Counted from the stretch's first letter, positions 39,008 to 48,815 are shown. The stretch: DNA of 64,000 bases from Neptunomonas marina (GCF_004005935.1 NZ_SACQ01000002.1:62001-126000), one strand, 5' to 3'. Numbers and translations: made by a program. Notes: a model not told the origin generated them from the sequence alone.

Positions 39008-39322
39008 ATGTCACGCTTAGCTAAACCCCTCGCCTTCTTGGCCACTGCTATCCTTTTAAGTGGATGCTGGGAACAGGACCCTAACACCTTACGTAAAGGC
39101 GATGACCTCTACGCCTACTACTGTGAAGCGTGCCATGTGGAGTCGGGGGCGGGAGCAGATCTTGCCAAACGTAGCAGCAATACCCCGTTAAAGAGTCACG
39201 AAGTACTGCTGTTAATGACTTACGGCAACAGCAAAATTGCAGCGCATCGAACACCGATGTTTGCACATCTCACTGAACAACAAACGGACGCTATTGCCGA
39301 GTACGTGAGCAGGTTTAAATAG
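39008..39322 (+). CDS. Small c-type cytochrome predicted to be a lipoprotein
   Basis: A 104-residue single-haem cytochrome c. The signal peptide ends in a lipobox LLSGC (Cys about residue 20), the haem motif is CEACH (about residues 38-42), and the sixth-ligand Met is likely the one in HRTPMFAHL. The domain after it is cytochrome_cbb3-like. It is probably attached to the membrane facing the periplasm and passes electrons between respiratory complexes. There is no oxidase gene beside it. A TATACT promoter-like element lies before it, after holA. Confidence 0.85.
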   Translation: MSRLAKPLAFLATAILLSGCWEQDPNTLRKGDDLYAYYCEACHVESGAGADLAKRSSNTPLKSHEVLLLMTYGNSKIAAHRTPMFAHLTEQQTDAIAEYVSRFK

Positions 39323-39323
39323 C

Positions 39324-39764
39324 CTACTCAGCGAGCGTATGAACCACTTCACTCGCAAGCTTGATATTATCGTGCAGCGGGCAGCGATCACACACCTCAT
39401 CTAAGAACGCTTGTTTTTGCGCAGAGCTCAAATCAGCATCGATTTCAGCTGTTACACGCAAGGTTTGAAAGCCTGCGCGGCTTTCTGTTTCACGCCCCAA
39501 TAACGCAGCAGGGTCATAATCACCCTCAACAGAGACCGCAAAGTGGCGCAGCTCAATCTTCTGCTGTTTAGCGGCGATACGTCCAATCGTTGCAATGCAG
39601 CCACCTAAAGAGAACAGAAACATCTCTAGCGGCGTTGGGCCAAGGTCAGTACCACCACCGGCAGCAGGCTGATCGATCGTCATCTGATGGCCACGAATAT
39701 CGGCTGCTACTTTAAATGAATCGGTCATTTGCGCTTCAATACGCACTGTTTTTAGTACTGACAT
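39324..39764 (-). CDS. OsmC/Ohr-family protein
   Basis: A 146-residue cytoplasmic protein of the OsmC superfamily. The two redox-active cysteines are visible in LGGCIATI (about residue 56) and CDRCPLHDNI (about 123-132). OsmC-type proteins reduce organic peroxides; members with a CxxC at the second site form a separate subgroup of unclear substrate. A large AT-rich palindrome (39794-39820) sits upstream. The gene is downstream of lipA on the same strand, beyond a terminator. Confidence 0.85.
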   Translation of the reverse strand: MSVLKTVRIEAQMTDSFKVAADIRGHQMTIDQPAAGGGTDLGPTPLEMFLFSLGGCIATIGRIAAKQQKIELRHFAVSVEGDYDPAALLGRETESRAGFQTLRVTAEIDADLSSAQKQAFLDEVCDRCPLHDNIKLASEVVHTLAE

Positions 39765-39793
39765 AGGAACCTCGCCTCGAGAATAAAACGCAA

Positions 39794-39820
39794 TATATTA
39801 AATTAGTACAACTTAATATA
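39794..39820 (-). promoter_or_regulatory. AT-rich palindrome upstream of the OsmC-family gene
   Basis: TATATTAA (39794-39801) and TTAATATA (39813-39820) form a perfect 8-bp dyad 30 bases upstream of the start codon at 39764. The layout resembles operators of MarR/OhrR-type peroxide regulators, though no such regulator gene is nearby. Confidence 0.5.
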
Positions 39821-39826
39821 GAAGCT

Positions 39827-39850
39827 AAAAATAAAGGAGCCGAAGCTCCT
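39827..39850 (-). terminator. Rho-independent terminator after lipA
   Basis: AGGAGC (39835-39840) and GCTCCT (39845-39850) form a stem with a TTCG tetraloop on the reverse strand, followed by TTATTTTTAG. It lies 22 bases after the lipA stop. Confidence 0.88.
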
Positions 39851-39871
39851 CTATTGATGCTAAAACAACCG

Positions 39872-40855
39872 TTAGCCTACCTTCTCACCTTTAGCTTGCA
39901 GATCGGCATGGTAGGAAGAGCGCACCAATGGGCCACTGGCGACATGGCTAAAACCAAGCTCCTTAGCGATAGCTGCGAATTCATCAAACTCTTGCGGTGT
40001 CACGAAACGATCAACCGGCAAGTGGTTGCGGCTTGGTTGCAGATACTGACCAATCGTTAGCATATCTACGTTGTGTGCTCGCAGATCGTGGAGCACTTGA
40101 ATAATCTCTTCGTTGGTTTCACCAACACCCACCATAAGCCCCGACTTGGTGCGAATCTCTGGCTGGCGCTCTTTAAAGCCTTTGAGCAGGTCCAGCGACC
40201 ATTGATAATCAGCGCCCGGGCGCACTTTCTTATAAAGGCGCGGTACTGTTTCAAGGTTATGGTTGAACACATCTGGTGGTGTTGCAGCAAGAATCTCAAG
40301 CGCTACATCCATACGGCCACGGAAATCTGGCACCAGTGTTTCGATTTGAATACTGTCTGAGCGTTTACGCGTTTCGATGATGCAGTTGGCGATATGCTGC
40401 GCTCCACCATCGCGTAGATCATCACGATCAACCGAGGTAATGACCACATAACGCAGCCCCATGTCGGTAATCGCTTCTGCCAACTCACGTGGCTCATCTT
40501 CAGCCAGAGGATTAGGACGACCATGAGCCACATCGCAGAACGGACAACGGCGTGTACAGATATCACCCATAATCATGAAAGTCGCTGTACCATGGCTAAA
40601 GCATTCGCCAATATTTGGACAGCTAGCTTCTTCACAAACGGAAGATAGTTTATGGTGGCGCAGCTTATCTTTAATACGTTTTACTTCTTGGCTCGAACCC
40701 ATTCGAACCCGCAGCCATTCAGGCTTGCGCGGCATTTCGTCTTTTTCAGTGGGGATAACTTTTACGGGTATACGCGCTACCTTTTCTGCACCGCGTAACT
40801 TAACTCCCTGTTCTGCTGTTCCTTTGGGTGTCGTCTTACCAAGAGAATTCGCCAT
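39872..40855 (-). CDS. lipA: Lipoyl synthase
   Basis: A 327-residue radical-SAM enzyme that inserts sulfur at C6 and C8 of protein-bound octanoate. The auxiliary cluster motif is [13 protein letters not shown] (about residues 74-86), the radical-SAM motif is CTRRCPFC (about 101-108), and the conserved SSYHA ending supplies the Ser ligand. It follows lipB by five bases. Both genes feed lipoylation of pyruvate and 2-oxoglutarate dehydrogenases. Confidence 0.97.
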   Translation of the reverse strand: MANSLGKTTPKGTAEQGVKLRGAEKVARIPVKVIPTEKDEMPRKPEWLRVRMGSSQEVKRIKDKLRHHKLSSVCEEASCPNIGECFSHGTATFMIMGDICTRRCPFCDVAHGRPNPLAEDEPRELAEAITDMGLRYVVITSVDRDDLRDGGAQHIANCIIETRKRSDSIQIETLVPDFRGRMDVALEILAATPPDVFNHNLETVPRLYKKVRPGADYQWSLDLLKGFKERQPEIRTKSGLMVGVGETNEEIIQVLHDLRAHNVDMLTIGQYLQPSRNHLPVDRFVTPQEFDEFAAIAKELGFSHVASGPLVRSSYHADLQAKGEKVG

Positions 40856-40860
40856 AAGCT

Positions 40861-41508
40861 TTACACATCCAAACTATTCTTATTCAATACTAAAGTATAA
40901 CCAATTTTGCTCACAAAGTAATCGATCATACGGCGGCGCACCTCTTGGGGATCAACGCCAGGCACCAACGCCCCAAGTTGGGCCATCTGCATACCTGCGT
41001 ATCCACACGGGTTAATGCGCAGAAAAGGCTCCATATCCATATCGATGTTCAAAGCCAATCCATGGAAGGTACACCCTTTACGCACCCTTAGCCCAAGCGA
41101 TGCAATTTTTTGCTCATCTACATAAACACCCGGTGCGTCAGGCTTGGCATAGGATTCAATACCAAAGCTACGCAGTGTTTCGACAACGGCCTCTTCCATC
41201 ATCGTAACCGCATCACGCACGCCAAATTTGTGGCGACGTAGATTCAATAACAGATAAACCACCAGCTGCCCCGGACCATGGTAAGTCACTTGGCCGCCAC
41301 GATCGACCTGCACAACGGGTATATCGCCAGGGTTTAACAGGTGCTCCGCTTTACCAGCTTGCCCCTGCGTAAACACGGGTTCATGTTCCAGCAGCCATAT
41401 CTCATCAGGCGTGCTTTCATCACGCTGATCAGTAAAGTGCTGCATCTTCTGCCAAGTCGGTTCATAAGGTTCAACACCGAGCTGACGAATAATGACTTGG
41501 CTATCCAT
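40861..41508 (-). CDS. lipB: Octanoyltransferase
   Basis: A 215-residue transferase that moves octanoyl from ACP to lipoyl domains. The catalytic Lys is in [18 protein letters not shown] and the thioester Cys in RINPCGYAG; the [16 protein letters not shown] motif is complete. Its ATG overlaps the ybeD stop by one base. Same gene order dat-ybeD-lipB-lipA as in Pseudomonas relatives. Confidence 0.97.
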   Translation of the reverse strand: MDSQVIIRQLGVEPYEPTWQKMQHFTDQRDESTPDEIWLLEHEPVFTQGQAGKAEHLLNPGDIPVVQVDRGGQVTYHGPGQLVVYLLLNLRRHKFGVRDAVTMMEEAVVETLRSFGIESYAKPDAPGVYVDEQKIASLGLRVRKGCTFHGLALNIDMDMEPFLRINPCGYAGMQMAQLGALVPGVDPQEVRRRMIDYFVSKIGYTLVLNKNSLDV

Positions 41509-41780
41509 CAGATAACGATCTTGATGCTGTCATGAGCAATCAGCTCTTCATGCATCGCCTTTAACTGGGCTTCGCCGGTAGCGGTGATGGAGAAGCGTAC
41601 CGACCGAAAGCTGCCCTTACTGCTATCTTGAAAGGTAACGGTAGTTTCATCGAAGTCCGGAGCATGCTTGCGCACGATATCTAAAACGAGAACATGCAAC
41701 TCATCAGACTTGTTACCCACAACCTTGATTGGGTAATTTTCACATGGAAATTCAATTTTTGGTGGTTCTTGATTTGTCAT
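41508..41780 (-). CDS. ybeD: DUF493/YbeD family protein
   Basis: A 90-residue cytoplasmic protein of the YbeD family with an ACT-like fold, usually found before lipB. It overlaps dat by four bases (ATGA) and lipB by one, so all three are coupled. A regulatory role in lipoate metabolism is often suspected but not proven. Confidence 0.92.
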   Translation of the reverse strand: MTNQEPPKIEFPCENYPIKVVGNKSDELHVLVLDIVRKHAPDFDETTVTFQDSSKGSFRSVRFSITATGEAQLKAMHEELIAHDSIKIVI

Positions 41781-42637
41781 AGGGACTCCCCCGTCATCAG
41801 GCCTTGTTGATAACGAGTAAATAACTTAAACATTTGTAACCAAAGCGGCCCCTTTTGGCCGCCAGCAATGGGGTGTTCGTCAACTGCGGTCACAGGTAAC
41901 ACGCCACGTGTTGAACTGGTAATCCATACCTCATCTGCGCCAATCAGCCGCTCATAGCTGATATTACTCTCTGTGACCTGTACGCCGTGCTGCTGGGCAA
42001 GCTCCAATACGAGCGCTCGCGTTGTGCCGCTGAGTATTCCTTTATGCAGAGGTGGCGTAATAACATGCCCTTGCTCCACGATAAATACATTGCTGCTGGA
42101 GCCTTCGTTAATCCAGCCCTCTTTCTGCAATAGCGCTTCAGCCGCTCCCGCTTCATGCGCCTGTCGCATTGCCAAAATATTCGCCAACAGGCCATTGGCT
42201 TTAATATCGCAACGTTGCCAGCGCAGATCATCGGTTACGATGACACGAGCGCCTTCAATCACCTCAGGGCCGGTTTCATAAATAGGCGCTATCGGCTGAC
42301 AGCACGCAAACACCGTAGGCGTGATATCTGCTGTTACCGCGTGGCTACGCTTACCTGCGTTACCGCGCGTAATCTGCACATAGACAGACACGTTTCCACC
42401 GCCGTTTTGAGCCACAAGCTTATTGAGCGCTTCATCGAGGTTATCACTGTGAGGGATTTGCAGTGCATCAAGGCTGTGCGCCAGACGCGCTAAATGCTCC
42501 TCAAGACGAAAACCAACACCTTGATAAAAAGGGATAACCTCATACACGCTATCACCAAACAGAAAACCACGATCAAAGACCGATACTTTCGCTTGATCAG
42601 CGGGCAGAAATGCACCGTCCAGATAGACGATTTCCAT
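41777..42637 (-). CDS. dat: D-amino acid aminotransferase (class IV)
   Basis: A 286-residue PLP class IV aminotransferase close to D-alanine aminotransferase: VFDRGFLFGDSVYEV near the start, PLP lysine in DIKANGLLANILA, then LLQKEGWINEGSSSNVFIV. It interconverts D-amino acids and 2-oxoacids. Its place between dacA (D-Ala-D-Ala carboxypeptidase) and the lip genes supports recycling of D-alanine. The ATG at 42637 with a nearby GAGGG was chosen; the longer frame has no homology. An aminodeoxychorismate lyase or branched-chain aminotransferase cannot be excluded by sequence alone. Confidence 0.85.
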   Translation of the reverse strand: MEIVYLDGAFLPADQAKVSVFDRGFLFGDSVYEVIPFYQGVGFRLEEHLARLAHSLDALQIPHSDNLDEALNKLVAQNGGGNVSVYVQITRGNAGKRSHAVTADITPTVFACCQPIAPIYETGPEVIEGARVIVTDDLRWQRCDIKANGLLANILAMRQAHEAGAAEALLQKEGWINEGSSSNVFIVEQGHVITPPLHKGILSGTTRALVLELAQQHGVQVTESNISYERLIGADEVWITSSTRGVLPVTAVDEHPIAGGQKGPLWLQMFKLFTRYQQGLMTGESL

Positions 42638-42649
42638 AGTGCAGCCCTC

Positions 42650-42683
42650 ATAAATAAAAACGCCCACATCATACGATGTGGGC
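42650..42683 (-). terminator. Rho-independent terminator between dacA and dat
   Basis: GCCCACATC (42662-42670) and GATGTGGGC (42675-42683), a 9-bp stem with a four-base loop, is followed leftward by GTTTTTATTTAT. It ends the dacA transcript and lies 13 bases before the dat region. Confidence 0.88.
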
Positions 42684-42714
42684 ATCTAAGAGCAAAATCA
42701 ATAAGGGATTTAAC

Positions 42715-43890
42715 TTAGCCGATCAGATTAATGAAGAACAGCATGATCGAGTGCCAGATCTTTTTCAGCAGGCCACCTTCAGATACATCTTCCAGTGCGA
42801 TCAATGGGACCGCAGACACCTCTTCACCATTTAGCATCACGCGCACAACACCGTAGTTCTCGCCTGCAACCACCGGCGCTTTGATGACTTTATCCACATC
42901 CAGTGTTGCTTCTAGCTGATCAGCCTGGCCACGAGGGATAGTGACTGAAAGCTCACTACCAAGGCCTAAGCGCACGCTATCTTGCAAACCACCCCAAACC
43001 TGAGCTGAGTTTAATACCTCATCAGCATTGTAAAGCTTGTGAGTACGGTAGTAACGGAAGGCATACGCCAAGATTTTTTGGCTCTCTTGGGCACGTGCTT
43101 CCTCGCTAGAGGTGCCCATCACAACCGAGATAAGACGCATACCATCACGCTTGGCAGACGCGACAAGGCAGTAACCCGCCTCTTCAGTATGGCCTGTTTT
43201 GATACCATCAACCGTACGGTCACGCCACAGCAACTTGTTGCGGTTTGGCTGACGAATCTTGTTATACGTAAAGTACTTCTCAGAATAGATACCGTAGTGT
43301 TGTGGGAACTGCTGAATAATCGCTTTGGCTAGGATTGCCATATCAGCCGCCGATGAGTAGTGATCTTCCGCTGGCAAACCCGTTGCGTTAGCAAAGTGAG
43401 TGTTTGTCATACCCAGCAGCTGAGCATGCTGGTTCATGAGGTCTGCAAAAGCTGACTCACTACCCGCAATATGCTCTGCCACAGCAACCGATGCATCGTT
43501 ACCTGACTGAATGATGATACCTTTCAGAAGATCCCCAAGCTTGACCTGAGTACCCTCTTTAATAAACATGCGCGAACCCGGCGTGCGCCATGCTTTTTCG
43601 CTCACCAGTACCAGATCCTCTTCGCTGACGTTGCCTTTCGTTAGCTCATACTCAACGATATAGCTGGTCATCATCTTCGTTAAGCTGGCTGGCGCAAAAC
43701 GCTCATCCGCTTTTTCATCAAGAATGACTTTGCCAGTATCAGCATCCATTACAAGGTACGAGCGCGCAGCAACAGTAGGCGCAGACGGAATGAGCGCAGT
43801 CGCCGCATGCAGATGCCCAGCAAACACGATTAAAAGGAAGAAACTCAACAAGGCAGAAGGCATTCGTTGCACAATAAATTCCTGATTCAT
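42715..43890 (-). CDS. dacA: D-alanyl-D-alanine carboxypeptidase (PBP5/6 type)
   Basis: A 391-residue exported penicillin-binding protein. Signal peptide at residues 1-30. The active-site motifs are SLTK (about residue 69), SGN (about 132) and KTG (about 235). The C-terminal amphipathic helix (LLKKIWHSIMLFFINLIG) anchors it to the outer face of the inner membrane. It trims the terminal D-Ala of peptidoglycan pentapeptides. Gene order dacA-rlpA-mltB-rodA-mrdA is the standard elongation cluster. Confidence 0.96.
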   Translation of the reverse strand: MNQEFIVQRMPSALLSFFLLIVFAGHLHAATALIPSAPTVAARSYLVMDADTGKVILDEKADERFAPASLTKMMTSYIVEYELTKGNVSEEDLVLVSEKAWRTPGSRMFIKEGTQVKLGDLLKGIIIQSGNDASVAVAEHIAGSESAFADLMNQHAQLLGMTNTHFANATGLPAEDHYSSAADMAILAKAIIQQFPQHYGIYSEKYFTYNKIRQPNRNKLLWRDRTVDGIKTGHTEEAGYCLVASAKRDGMRLISVVMGTSSEEARAQESQKILAYAFRYYRTHKLYNADEVLNSAQVWGGLQDSVRLGLGSELSVTIPRGQADQLEATLDVDKVIKAPVVAGENYGVVRVMLNGEEVSAVPLIALEDVSEGGLLKKIWHSIMLFFINLIG

Positions 43891-43948
43891 TTACCAAAAT
43901 TAGTTCAGATAGACGGCGCAATACGCGAAAAGTTCTACTCTACCGGCG

Positions 43949-44770
43949 TCATTGGGGTAAGTCCACCAGACGCGCGCCAGTGACACCCAACGTTGCTAAG
44001 CGCTTTAGTGTTTGCTCAATAAGCGGGTCGGATTTCAGCGGCCCCACATAGACACGATACAACAAACCTTGTGCCGCTTGCGTCGAAACAACTTTGCCAG
44101 GCAACGCCAGTTGCTGCTCAAGCCGCGCAGCTAAAGCCCGTGCATTGGCCTCATTGGAAAAAGCTCCCGCTTGAACGAACCGGCCCAACGTGGGCGCTGG
44201 TGTAGGCGGCTCTGCAGCTAATACTTGCTGGCTCGACTGCCAACGCGCAGGATCGATCGCCTCGACTTCAACCTGAGCCGTTCCCTGCGCAAGCATACCT
44301 AGCTTAGAAGCCGCGGCATAAGAGAGATCAATAATACGTCCGGGGTGAAACGGGCCACGATCATTAACGCGCACAATCACTTGACGACCGTTGGCAAGGT
44401 TAGTCACCTTGACAAACGTGGGTAGCGGCAACGATTTGTGAGCTGCACTCATCGCATACATGTCGTAACGCTCGCCGTTTGAAGTGAGGTGCCCATGGAA
44501 CTTCTTACCGTACCAAGAGGCTCCGCCACGCTCTTTATAGCCAAGCGATGACGGCATGATGTGATAGGTTTTGCCAAGCACACGATAAGGGCTTTTGTTA
44601 CCACCACGGCTCTTCGGCTCAACGCGAGGCACCGCGTCCTTTACATGTGACACATCTACAGGACTCTTAGGCCCATAGTCATGTTCAACGCTATAGCGAC
44701 TCTTGGGCTTACTCGAACAACCCGCCAGCACAACGGCGATCAGTGTTACCAAAACTCCATAACGAACCAT
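43949..44770 (-). CDS. rlpA: Septal ring lytic transglycosylase RlpA
   Basis: A 273-residue outer-membrane lipoprotein (lipobox VLAGC, residues 14-18) with a double-psi beta-barrel domain (GGASWYGKKFHGHLTSNGE, about residues 82-100; active-site region VRVNDRGPFHPGRIIDLS) and a C-terminal SPOR domain (about 200-272) that binds denuded peptidoglycan at the division site. A GGAGG ribosome site lies at the end of mltB. Confidence 0.94.
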   Translation of the reverse strand: MVRYGVLVTLIAVVLAGCSSKPKSRYSVEHDYGPKSPVDVSHVKDAVPRVEPKSRGGNKSPYRVLGKTYHIMPSSLGYKERGGASWYGKKFHGHLTSNGERYDMYAMSAAHKSLPLPTFVKVTNLANGRQVIVRVNDRGPFHPGRIIDLSYAAASKLGMLAQGTAQVEVEAIDPARWQSSQQVLAAEPPTPAPTLGRFVQAGAFSNEANARALAARLEQQLALPGKVVSTQAAQGLLYRVYVGPLKSDPLIEQTLKRLATLGVTGARLVDLPQ

Positions 44771-44772
44771 CT

Positions 44773-45750
44773 CTAACCTCCGCGATAAGCGTGTGCGACT
44801 GCTTGGCTAAGCTCATGTACCGCCATCGCGTAAAGTCGGCTGCGGTTATAGCGTGTAATGACGTAATAGTTGTTAAAACCTAGGTAATAGTCGGTTTTTT
44901 CGCCGCTGCGCATAGCCAACAAAACCGCCGGATCGTTGGCGATCTCACTCTGCTCAATGACGACTCCTTCAGCCAACCAGTGAGCCAGTGCACGGCTCGG
45001 CTTTAAACCCGTATTGATATCAGTGGGCTCGCCACGCGGCACCGTTACCGGTAACACGACTGGCTCACCCGAGGCCCAGCCATGCTGTTTGAAATAGTTC
45101 GCAACGCTGCCGATAGCATCGGTAGTATTGCGCCACATATCGCGCTTACCATCGCCGTCAAAGTCGATCGCATACGCTAAGAAACTTGAAGGAATAAACT
45201 GCCCATACCCCATGGCACCGGCATAGGAGCTTTTAAAGCTATCAATAGCTTTGCCCTCTTGAGCCGCGACGGTCATCAGGTCTTTCAACTGGCCACGAAA
45301 AAACTCACCACGACGCGGATAGTCGAACCCCAACGTAGCCAACGCATCCACCGCACGGTAGTTACCCATGATGCGACCATAATGGGTCTCGACGCCGATG
45401 ATCGAGACGATCACCTCAGCAGGCACACCGTAGGTTGCTTCGGCTTTCTGCAATGCTGCAGCATTTTGTTGCCAAAAAGTCACACCACGACTGATCCGCT
45501 TCTTGGTCATAAAGATCTTGCGGTAGCCGCCCCAGTCTAGACGCTTCTCAGCAGGTCGGCTCATCGCATCGAGAATCGATTGTTGCTTTTTAGCCACCGA
45601 TAGTACTTTCTCGACCTCTGTCTTCTCGATACCTTGAGAGACTAACGTATCCATCCAAGCTTTAGCTTCGGGGTGCTGCAGGTAGCTCGCTTGCGCGCCA
45701 CTTGCAAAGGCCATCAATACACCAATCCACCATCCTGCTCTTTGCAACAT
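44773..45750 (-). CDS. mltB: Membrane-bound lytic murein transglycosylase B
   Basis: A 325-residue lytic transglycosylase with a signal peptide (MLQRAGWWIGVLMAFASGAQA). The catalytic Glu is in VSIIGVETHYGRIMG (about residue 128), and AMGYGQFIPSSF follows. It cuts the glycan strands. Three starts are in frame (GTG at 45771, ATG at 45759, ATG at 45750); AAGGA at eight bases before 45750 and the clean signal peptide favour the last. Its lipobox is missing, so it is probably soluble in the periplasm or anchored by its helix. Confidence 0.92.
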   Translation of the reverse strand: MLQRAGWWIGVLMAFASGAQASYLQHPEAKAWMDTLVSQGIEKTEVEKVLSVAKKQQSILDAMSRPAEKRLDWGGYRKIFMTKKRISRGVTFWQQNAAALQKAEATYGVPAEVIVSIIGVETHYGRIMGNYRAVDALATLGFDYPRRGEFFRGQLKDLMTVAAQEGKAIDSFKSSYAGAMGYGQFIPSSFLAYAIDFDGDGKRDMWRNTTDAIGSVANYFKQHGWASGEPVVLPVTVPRGEPTDINTGLKPSRALAHWLAEGVVIEQSEIANDPAVLLAMRSGEKTDYYLGFNNYYVITRYNRSRLYAMAVHELSQAVAHAYRGG

Positions 45751-45770
45751 CCTATTCATCCTTATTCGCA

Positions 45771-46913
45771 CTAGCGTAATAGCATCTGTTTATGGGTATG
45801 CATCGACATCAAAATACCGAAACCCGCCATCAAGGTCACGATGGACGTACCACCGTAGCTCACCATCGGAAGCGGCACCCCAACAACAGGGAGCAGCCCG
45901 CTCACCATACCAATGTTGACAAAAACATAGACAAAAAACGTGAGCACGATACTGCCAGCAACTAATCGACCAAAGCAATCCTGAATCTGCGCAGCCATCC
46001 ACAGCCCACGGCCGATGATCAAGATATACACCGCTAGCAGTAGGATGACACCGATCATGCCAAGCTCTTCGGCAATAACAGCGATAATAAAGTCAGTATG
46101 AGACTCGGGCAAAAAGTCGAGTTGCGACTGAGTGCCAGACAGCCAGCCTTTACCCCAAACACCACCCGAACCGATCGCCGTTTTCGATTGGATAATGTTC
46201 CAACCTGAACCCAGTGGGTCGCTTTCCGGGTCTAAGAACGTCAGTACACGTTGGCGCTGATAATCTTTCATAACCATCCAAAGGCCCGGCAACGCAGCCC
46301 CTGCTGCGCCCAATGCCGCAAAGATATAGCGCCAACGAATACCGGAGAACAACAGCACGAAAATGCCTGATGCAGCAATCAAAAGTGATGTACCGAGATC
46401 CGGCTGCTTCATGATCAGCACCGTAGGCAGGCCGATCATCACCAAGCTCCAGAAACAGTGCTTCAAGCTTGGTGGTAGCGGCCGCTTCGCAAGATAGGCA
46501 GCAATCATCAGCGGCAGAATCAGTTTCATAATTTCAGAGGGCTGGAAGCGAAAACCGGGTAAAGCCAACCAGCGCTGTGCTCCTTTTGCGCCAACCCCAA
46601 ACAGTATTACACCAACGAGCAGCAGAACACCGACGCCATACACCCATGGTGCCCAGCGCGCCATTAGACGAGGGCTAAACTGAGCCAAAACCACTAGCGC
46701 CACGAAGCCCGCTCCCATGCGCACCGCCTGACGTGAGACGTAGGCCACATCTTTGCCAGATGCACTGTATAGAATAAACAAACCAAATCCACACAGCAGC
46801 GCCAATAGCGCCAACATCCAGCCATCAAGGTGAGTGTAGCTCCACCAACTAGGCTTACGTTGCAGGTGATGCCCAGACTCAGGCATCGAGCGTTCGAAAT
46901 CCCGGCTACTCAC
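45771..46913 (-). CDS. rodA: Peptidoglycan glycosyltransferase RodA
   Basis: A 380-residue inner-membrane SEDS-family polymerase with about ten helices. It carries the SEDS signatures LPESHTDFIIAVIAEELG and VGVPLPMVSYGGTS. It polymerises lipid II during rod elongation together with PBP2 (mrdA). It overlaps mrdA by eight bases. Confidence 0.96.
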   Translation of the reverse strand: MSSRDFERSMPESGHHLQRKPSWWSYTHLDGWMLALLALLCGFGLFILYSASGKDVAYVSRQAVRMGAGFVALVVLAQFSPRLMARWAPWVYGVGVLLLVGVILFGVGAKGAQRWLALPGFRFQPSEIMKLILPLMIAAYLAKRPLPPSLKHCFWSLVMIGLPTVLIMKQPDLGTSLLIAASGIFVLLFSGIRWRYIFAALGAAGAALPGLWMVMKDYQRQRVLTFLDPESDPLGSGWNIIQSKTAIGSGGVWGKGWLSGTQSQLDFLPESHTDFIIAVIAEELGMIGVILLLAVYILIIGRGLWMAAQIQDCFGRLVAGSIVLTFFVYVFVNIGMVSGLLPVVGVPLPMVSYGGTSIVTLMAGFGILMSMHTHKQMLLR

Positions 46914-48813
46914 TCGCCACCTCCGGTTTAGGCTCTAGATCATCACCTAACAGATATGCATCCATCACTTTGCGCGCCAACGGCGCAGCCGTGCTTGAGC
47001 CGCCTCCGCCATTCTCGACGATCACCGCTAAGGCAATTTTGGGATCTTCAGCGGGCGCGAAGGCGATAAAGAGCGCGTGGTCATGGAAACGCTTTTCAAG
47101 TTTATCTGCATCGTAGCGCTCATCTTGTTTGATACCAACGACCTGCGCAGTTCCCGTCTTACCGGCAATAGTGTATGGCGCATCAAGGCCGATCTTACGG
47201 GCAGTACCACGCTCGCCGTGTACCACTTCAACCATATTATCGACCGTTAAATCCCAAAACTCAGGGTGGTTAAGTTCAACATCTTTAGGATGCGATTGAG
47301 GGTTATCCAGCACCGGCATATTAAGCCCCACGCCACCGTCATCCAACGGTGTGCGCACGCCCTTCAACATTTTTGGCTGCACCCACTTACCACGGTTAGC
47401 CAACACAGCAGACGCTGTGGCTAGCTGCAATGGTGTAGCCACCAAGAACCCTTGCCCGATACTCAGGTTCAACGAATCACCGGGATACCAAGGTAAGCGA
47501 CGCGTACGTTTTTTCCACTCACGAGACGGCAACACTGCGGGCAGCGCCTCTGGTAGGTCTAAACTGGTTACCTGACCAAAGCCAAAGCGGCCAAGGTAGT
47601 CAGACATATTATCAATACCCGTTTTGTAGCCAGCATCGTAGAACCAAACATCGCACGACTGCGCCATCGCCAGTTTCAGATCAACCTTGTTGCCGTGGCC
47701 ACCACGTTTCCAGTCGCGATAACGACGCCCGCCCGGGCGTAGGCTATACCAGCCGGGATCACGCACAGTGTGGGTTTCAGGAACAGATTCACTGTCGATC
47801 GCCGCCAGCGCAGTAATCGGCTTCACAGTCGAACCCGGCGGATATCCGCCGCGCAAAGCACGGTTGAACAAAGGCAGATCTGGAGAGTCGCGTAAGCGGC
47901 TGTAGTCTTTTGTAGAGATGCCCGTAACAAATAGATTCGGGTCGTAACCGGGGGTCGAAACAAGCGCTAAGATATCACCCGTTTTCGGTTCAATAGCCAC
48001 GATAGAGGCTTTCTCGCCTTGCAGCAGCTTTTCGGTAATCAGCTGTAAGCGCAGATCAATGGTGAGCTGCAGATCCTCACCCGGCACAGGATCAGTGCTC
48101 TCTAGGACACGCATCACGCGCCCACGGGCGTTCGTCTCCACCTTCTGCCAACCCACTTCGCCATGCAGGGTCGGCTCGTAGAACTTTTCGACACCCAGCT
48201 TGCCGATGTAGTGGGTAGCGGCGTAGTTATCTGGGTCTACCGCTGCAAGCTCACGCTGGTTAATCCGGCCAACGTAACCAAGTGCATGCACTAAGCTTTC
48301 GCCATAGGGGTAGTAGCGAATCAGGTTTGCTTCCACCTGCACACCGGGAAGGCGATGGTAGTTCACAGCGAGGCGTGCTATCTCCTCCTCAGTGAGGCGA
48401 AAACGCACCGGCACGCTCTCGTAAGGGCGACGGCGCTGCTTAAGACGCTTACGGAAGCGCTCAACCTCTTTATCTGTGATAGGGATCAGTTTACGCAGCT
48501 CTGCGAGTGTCGGTTCCAGCGCTTTACCCACCTCCTCTTTGAGGATGGTGACACTGTAGCTAGGCCGGTTATCGGCCAACAAAATGCCGTTGCGGTCGTA
48601 GATCAGACCCCGTGTTGGCGCCACGGGCTTGAGTTGCACGCGGTTGTTGTCCGACATAGCCGCGTAACGATCATGCTCGACCACCTGCAAATAGTACATC
48701 CGCCCCACTAGGACGCCGATCATTAGCAAGACAAACAGAAAAGCAAGCACGGCGCGAAAACGGAATGTGCGCCCCTCTTGATGGTGATCTTTAAAGCGTT
48801 CCGGTCGAGACAT
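46906..48813 (-). CDS. mrdA: Penicillin-binding protein 2
   Basis: A 635-residue class B transpeptidase of the elongasome. One N-terminal membrane helix (about residues 20-42), a pedestal domain, and a transpeptidase domain with active-site STVKP in GGYPPGSTVKPITALA (about residue 330), SxN-equivalent QSCDVWFYD, and KTG in IAGKTGTAQV. It works with RodA, encoded immediately downstream with an eight-base overlap. Confidence 0.97.
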   Translation of the reverse strand: MSRPERFKDHHQEGRTFRFRAVLAFLFVLLMIGVLVGRMYYLQVVEHDRYAAMSDNNRVQLKPVAPTRGLIYDRNGILLADNRPSYSVTILKEEVGKALEPTLAELRKLIPITDKEVERFRKRLKQRRRPYESVPVRFRLTEEEIARLAVNYHRLPGVQVEANLIRYYPYGESLVHALGYVGRINQRELAAVDPDNYAATHYIGKLGVEKFYEPTLHGEVGWQKVETNARGRVMRVLESTDPVPGEDLQLTIDLRLQLITEKLLQGEKASIVAIEPKTGDILALVSTPGYDPNLFVTGISTKDYSRLRDSPDLPLFNRALRGGYPPGSTVKPITALAAIDSESVPETHTVRDPGWYSLRPGGRRYRDWKRGGHGNKVDLKLAMAQSCDVWFYDAGYKTGIDNMSDYLGRFGFGQVTSLDLPEALPAVLPSREWKKRTRRLPWYPGDSLNLSIGQGFLVATPLQLATASAVLANRGKWVQPKMLKGVRTPLDDGGVGLNMPVLDNPQSHPKDVELNHPEFWDLTVDNMVEVVHGERGTARKIGLDAPYTIAGKTGTAQVVGIKQDERYDADKLEKRFHDHALFIAFAPAEDPKIALAVIVENGGGGSSTAAPLARKVMDAYLLGDDLEPKPEVASE

Positions 48814-48815
48814 AG

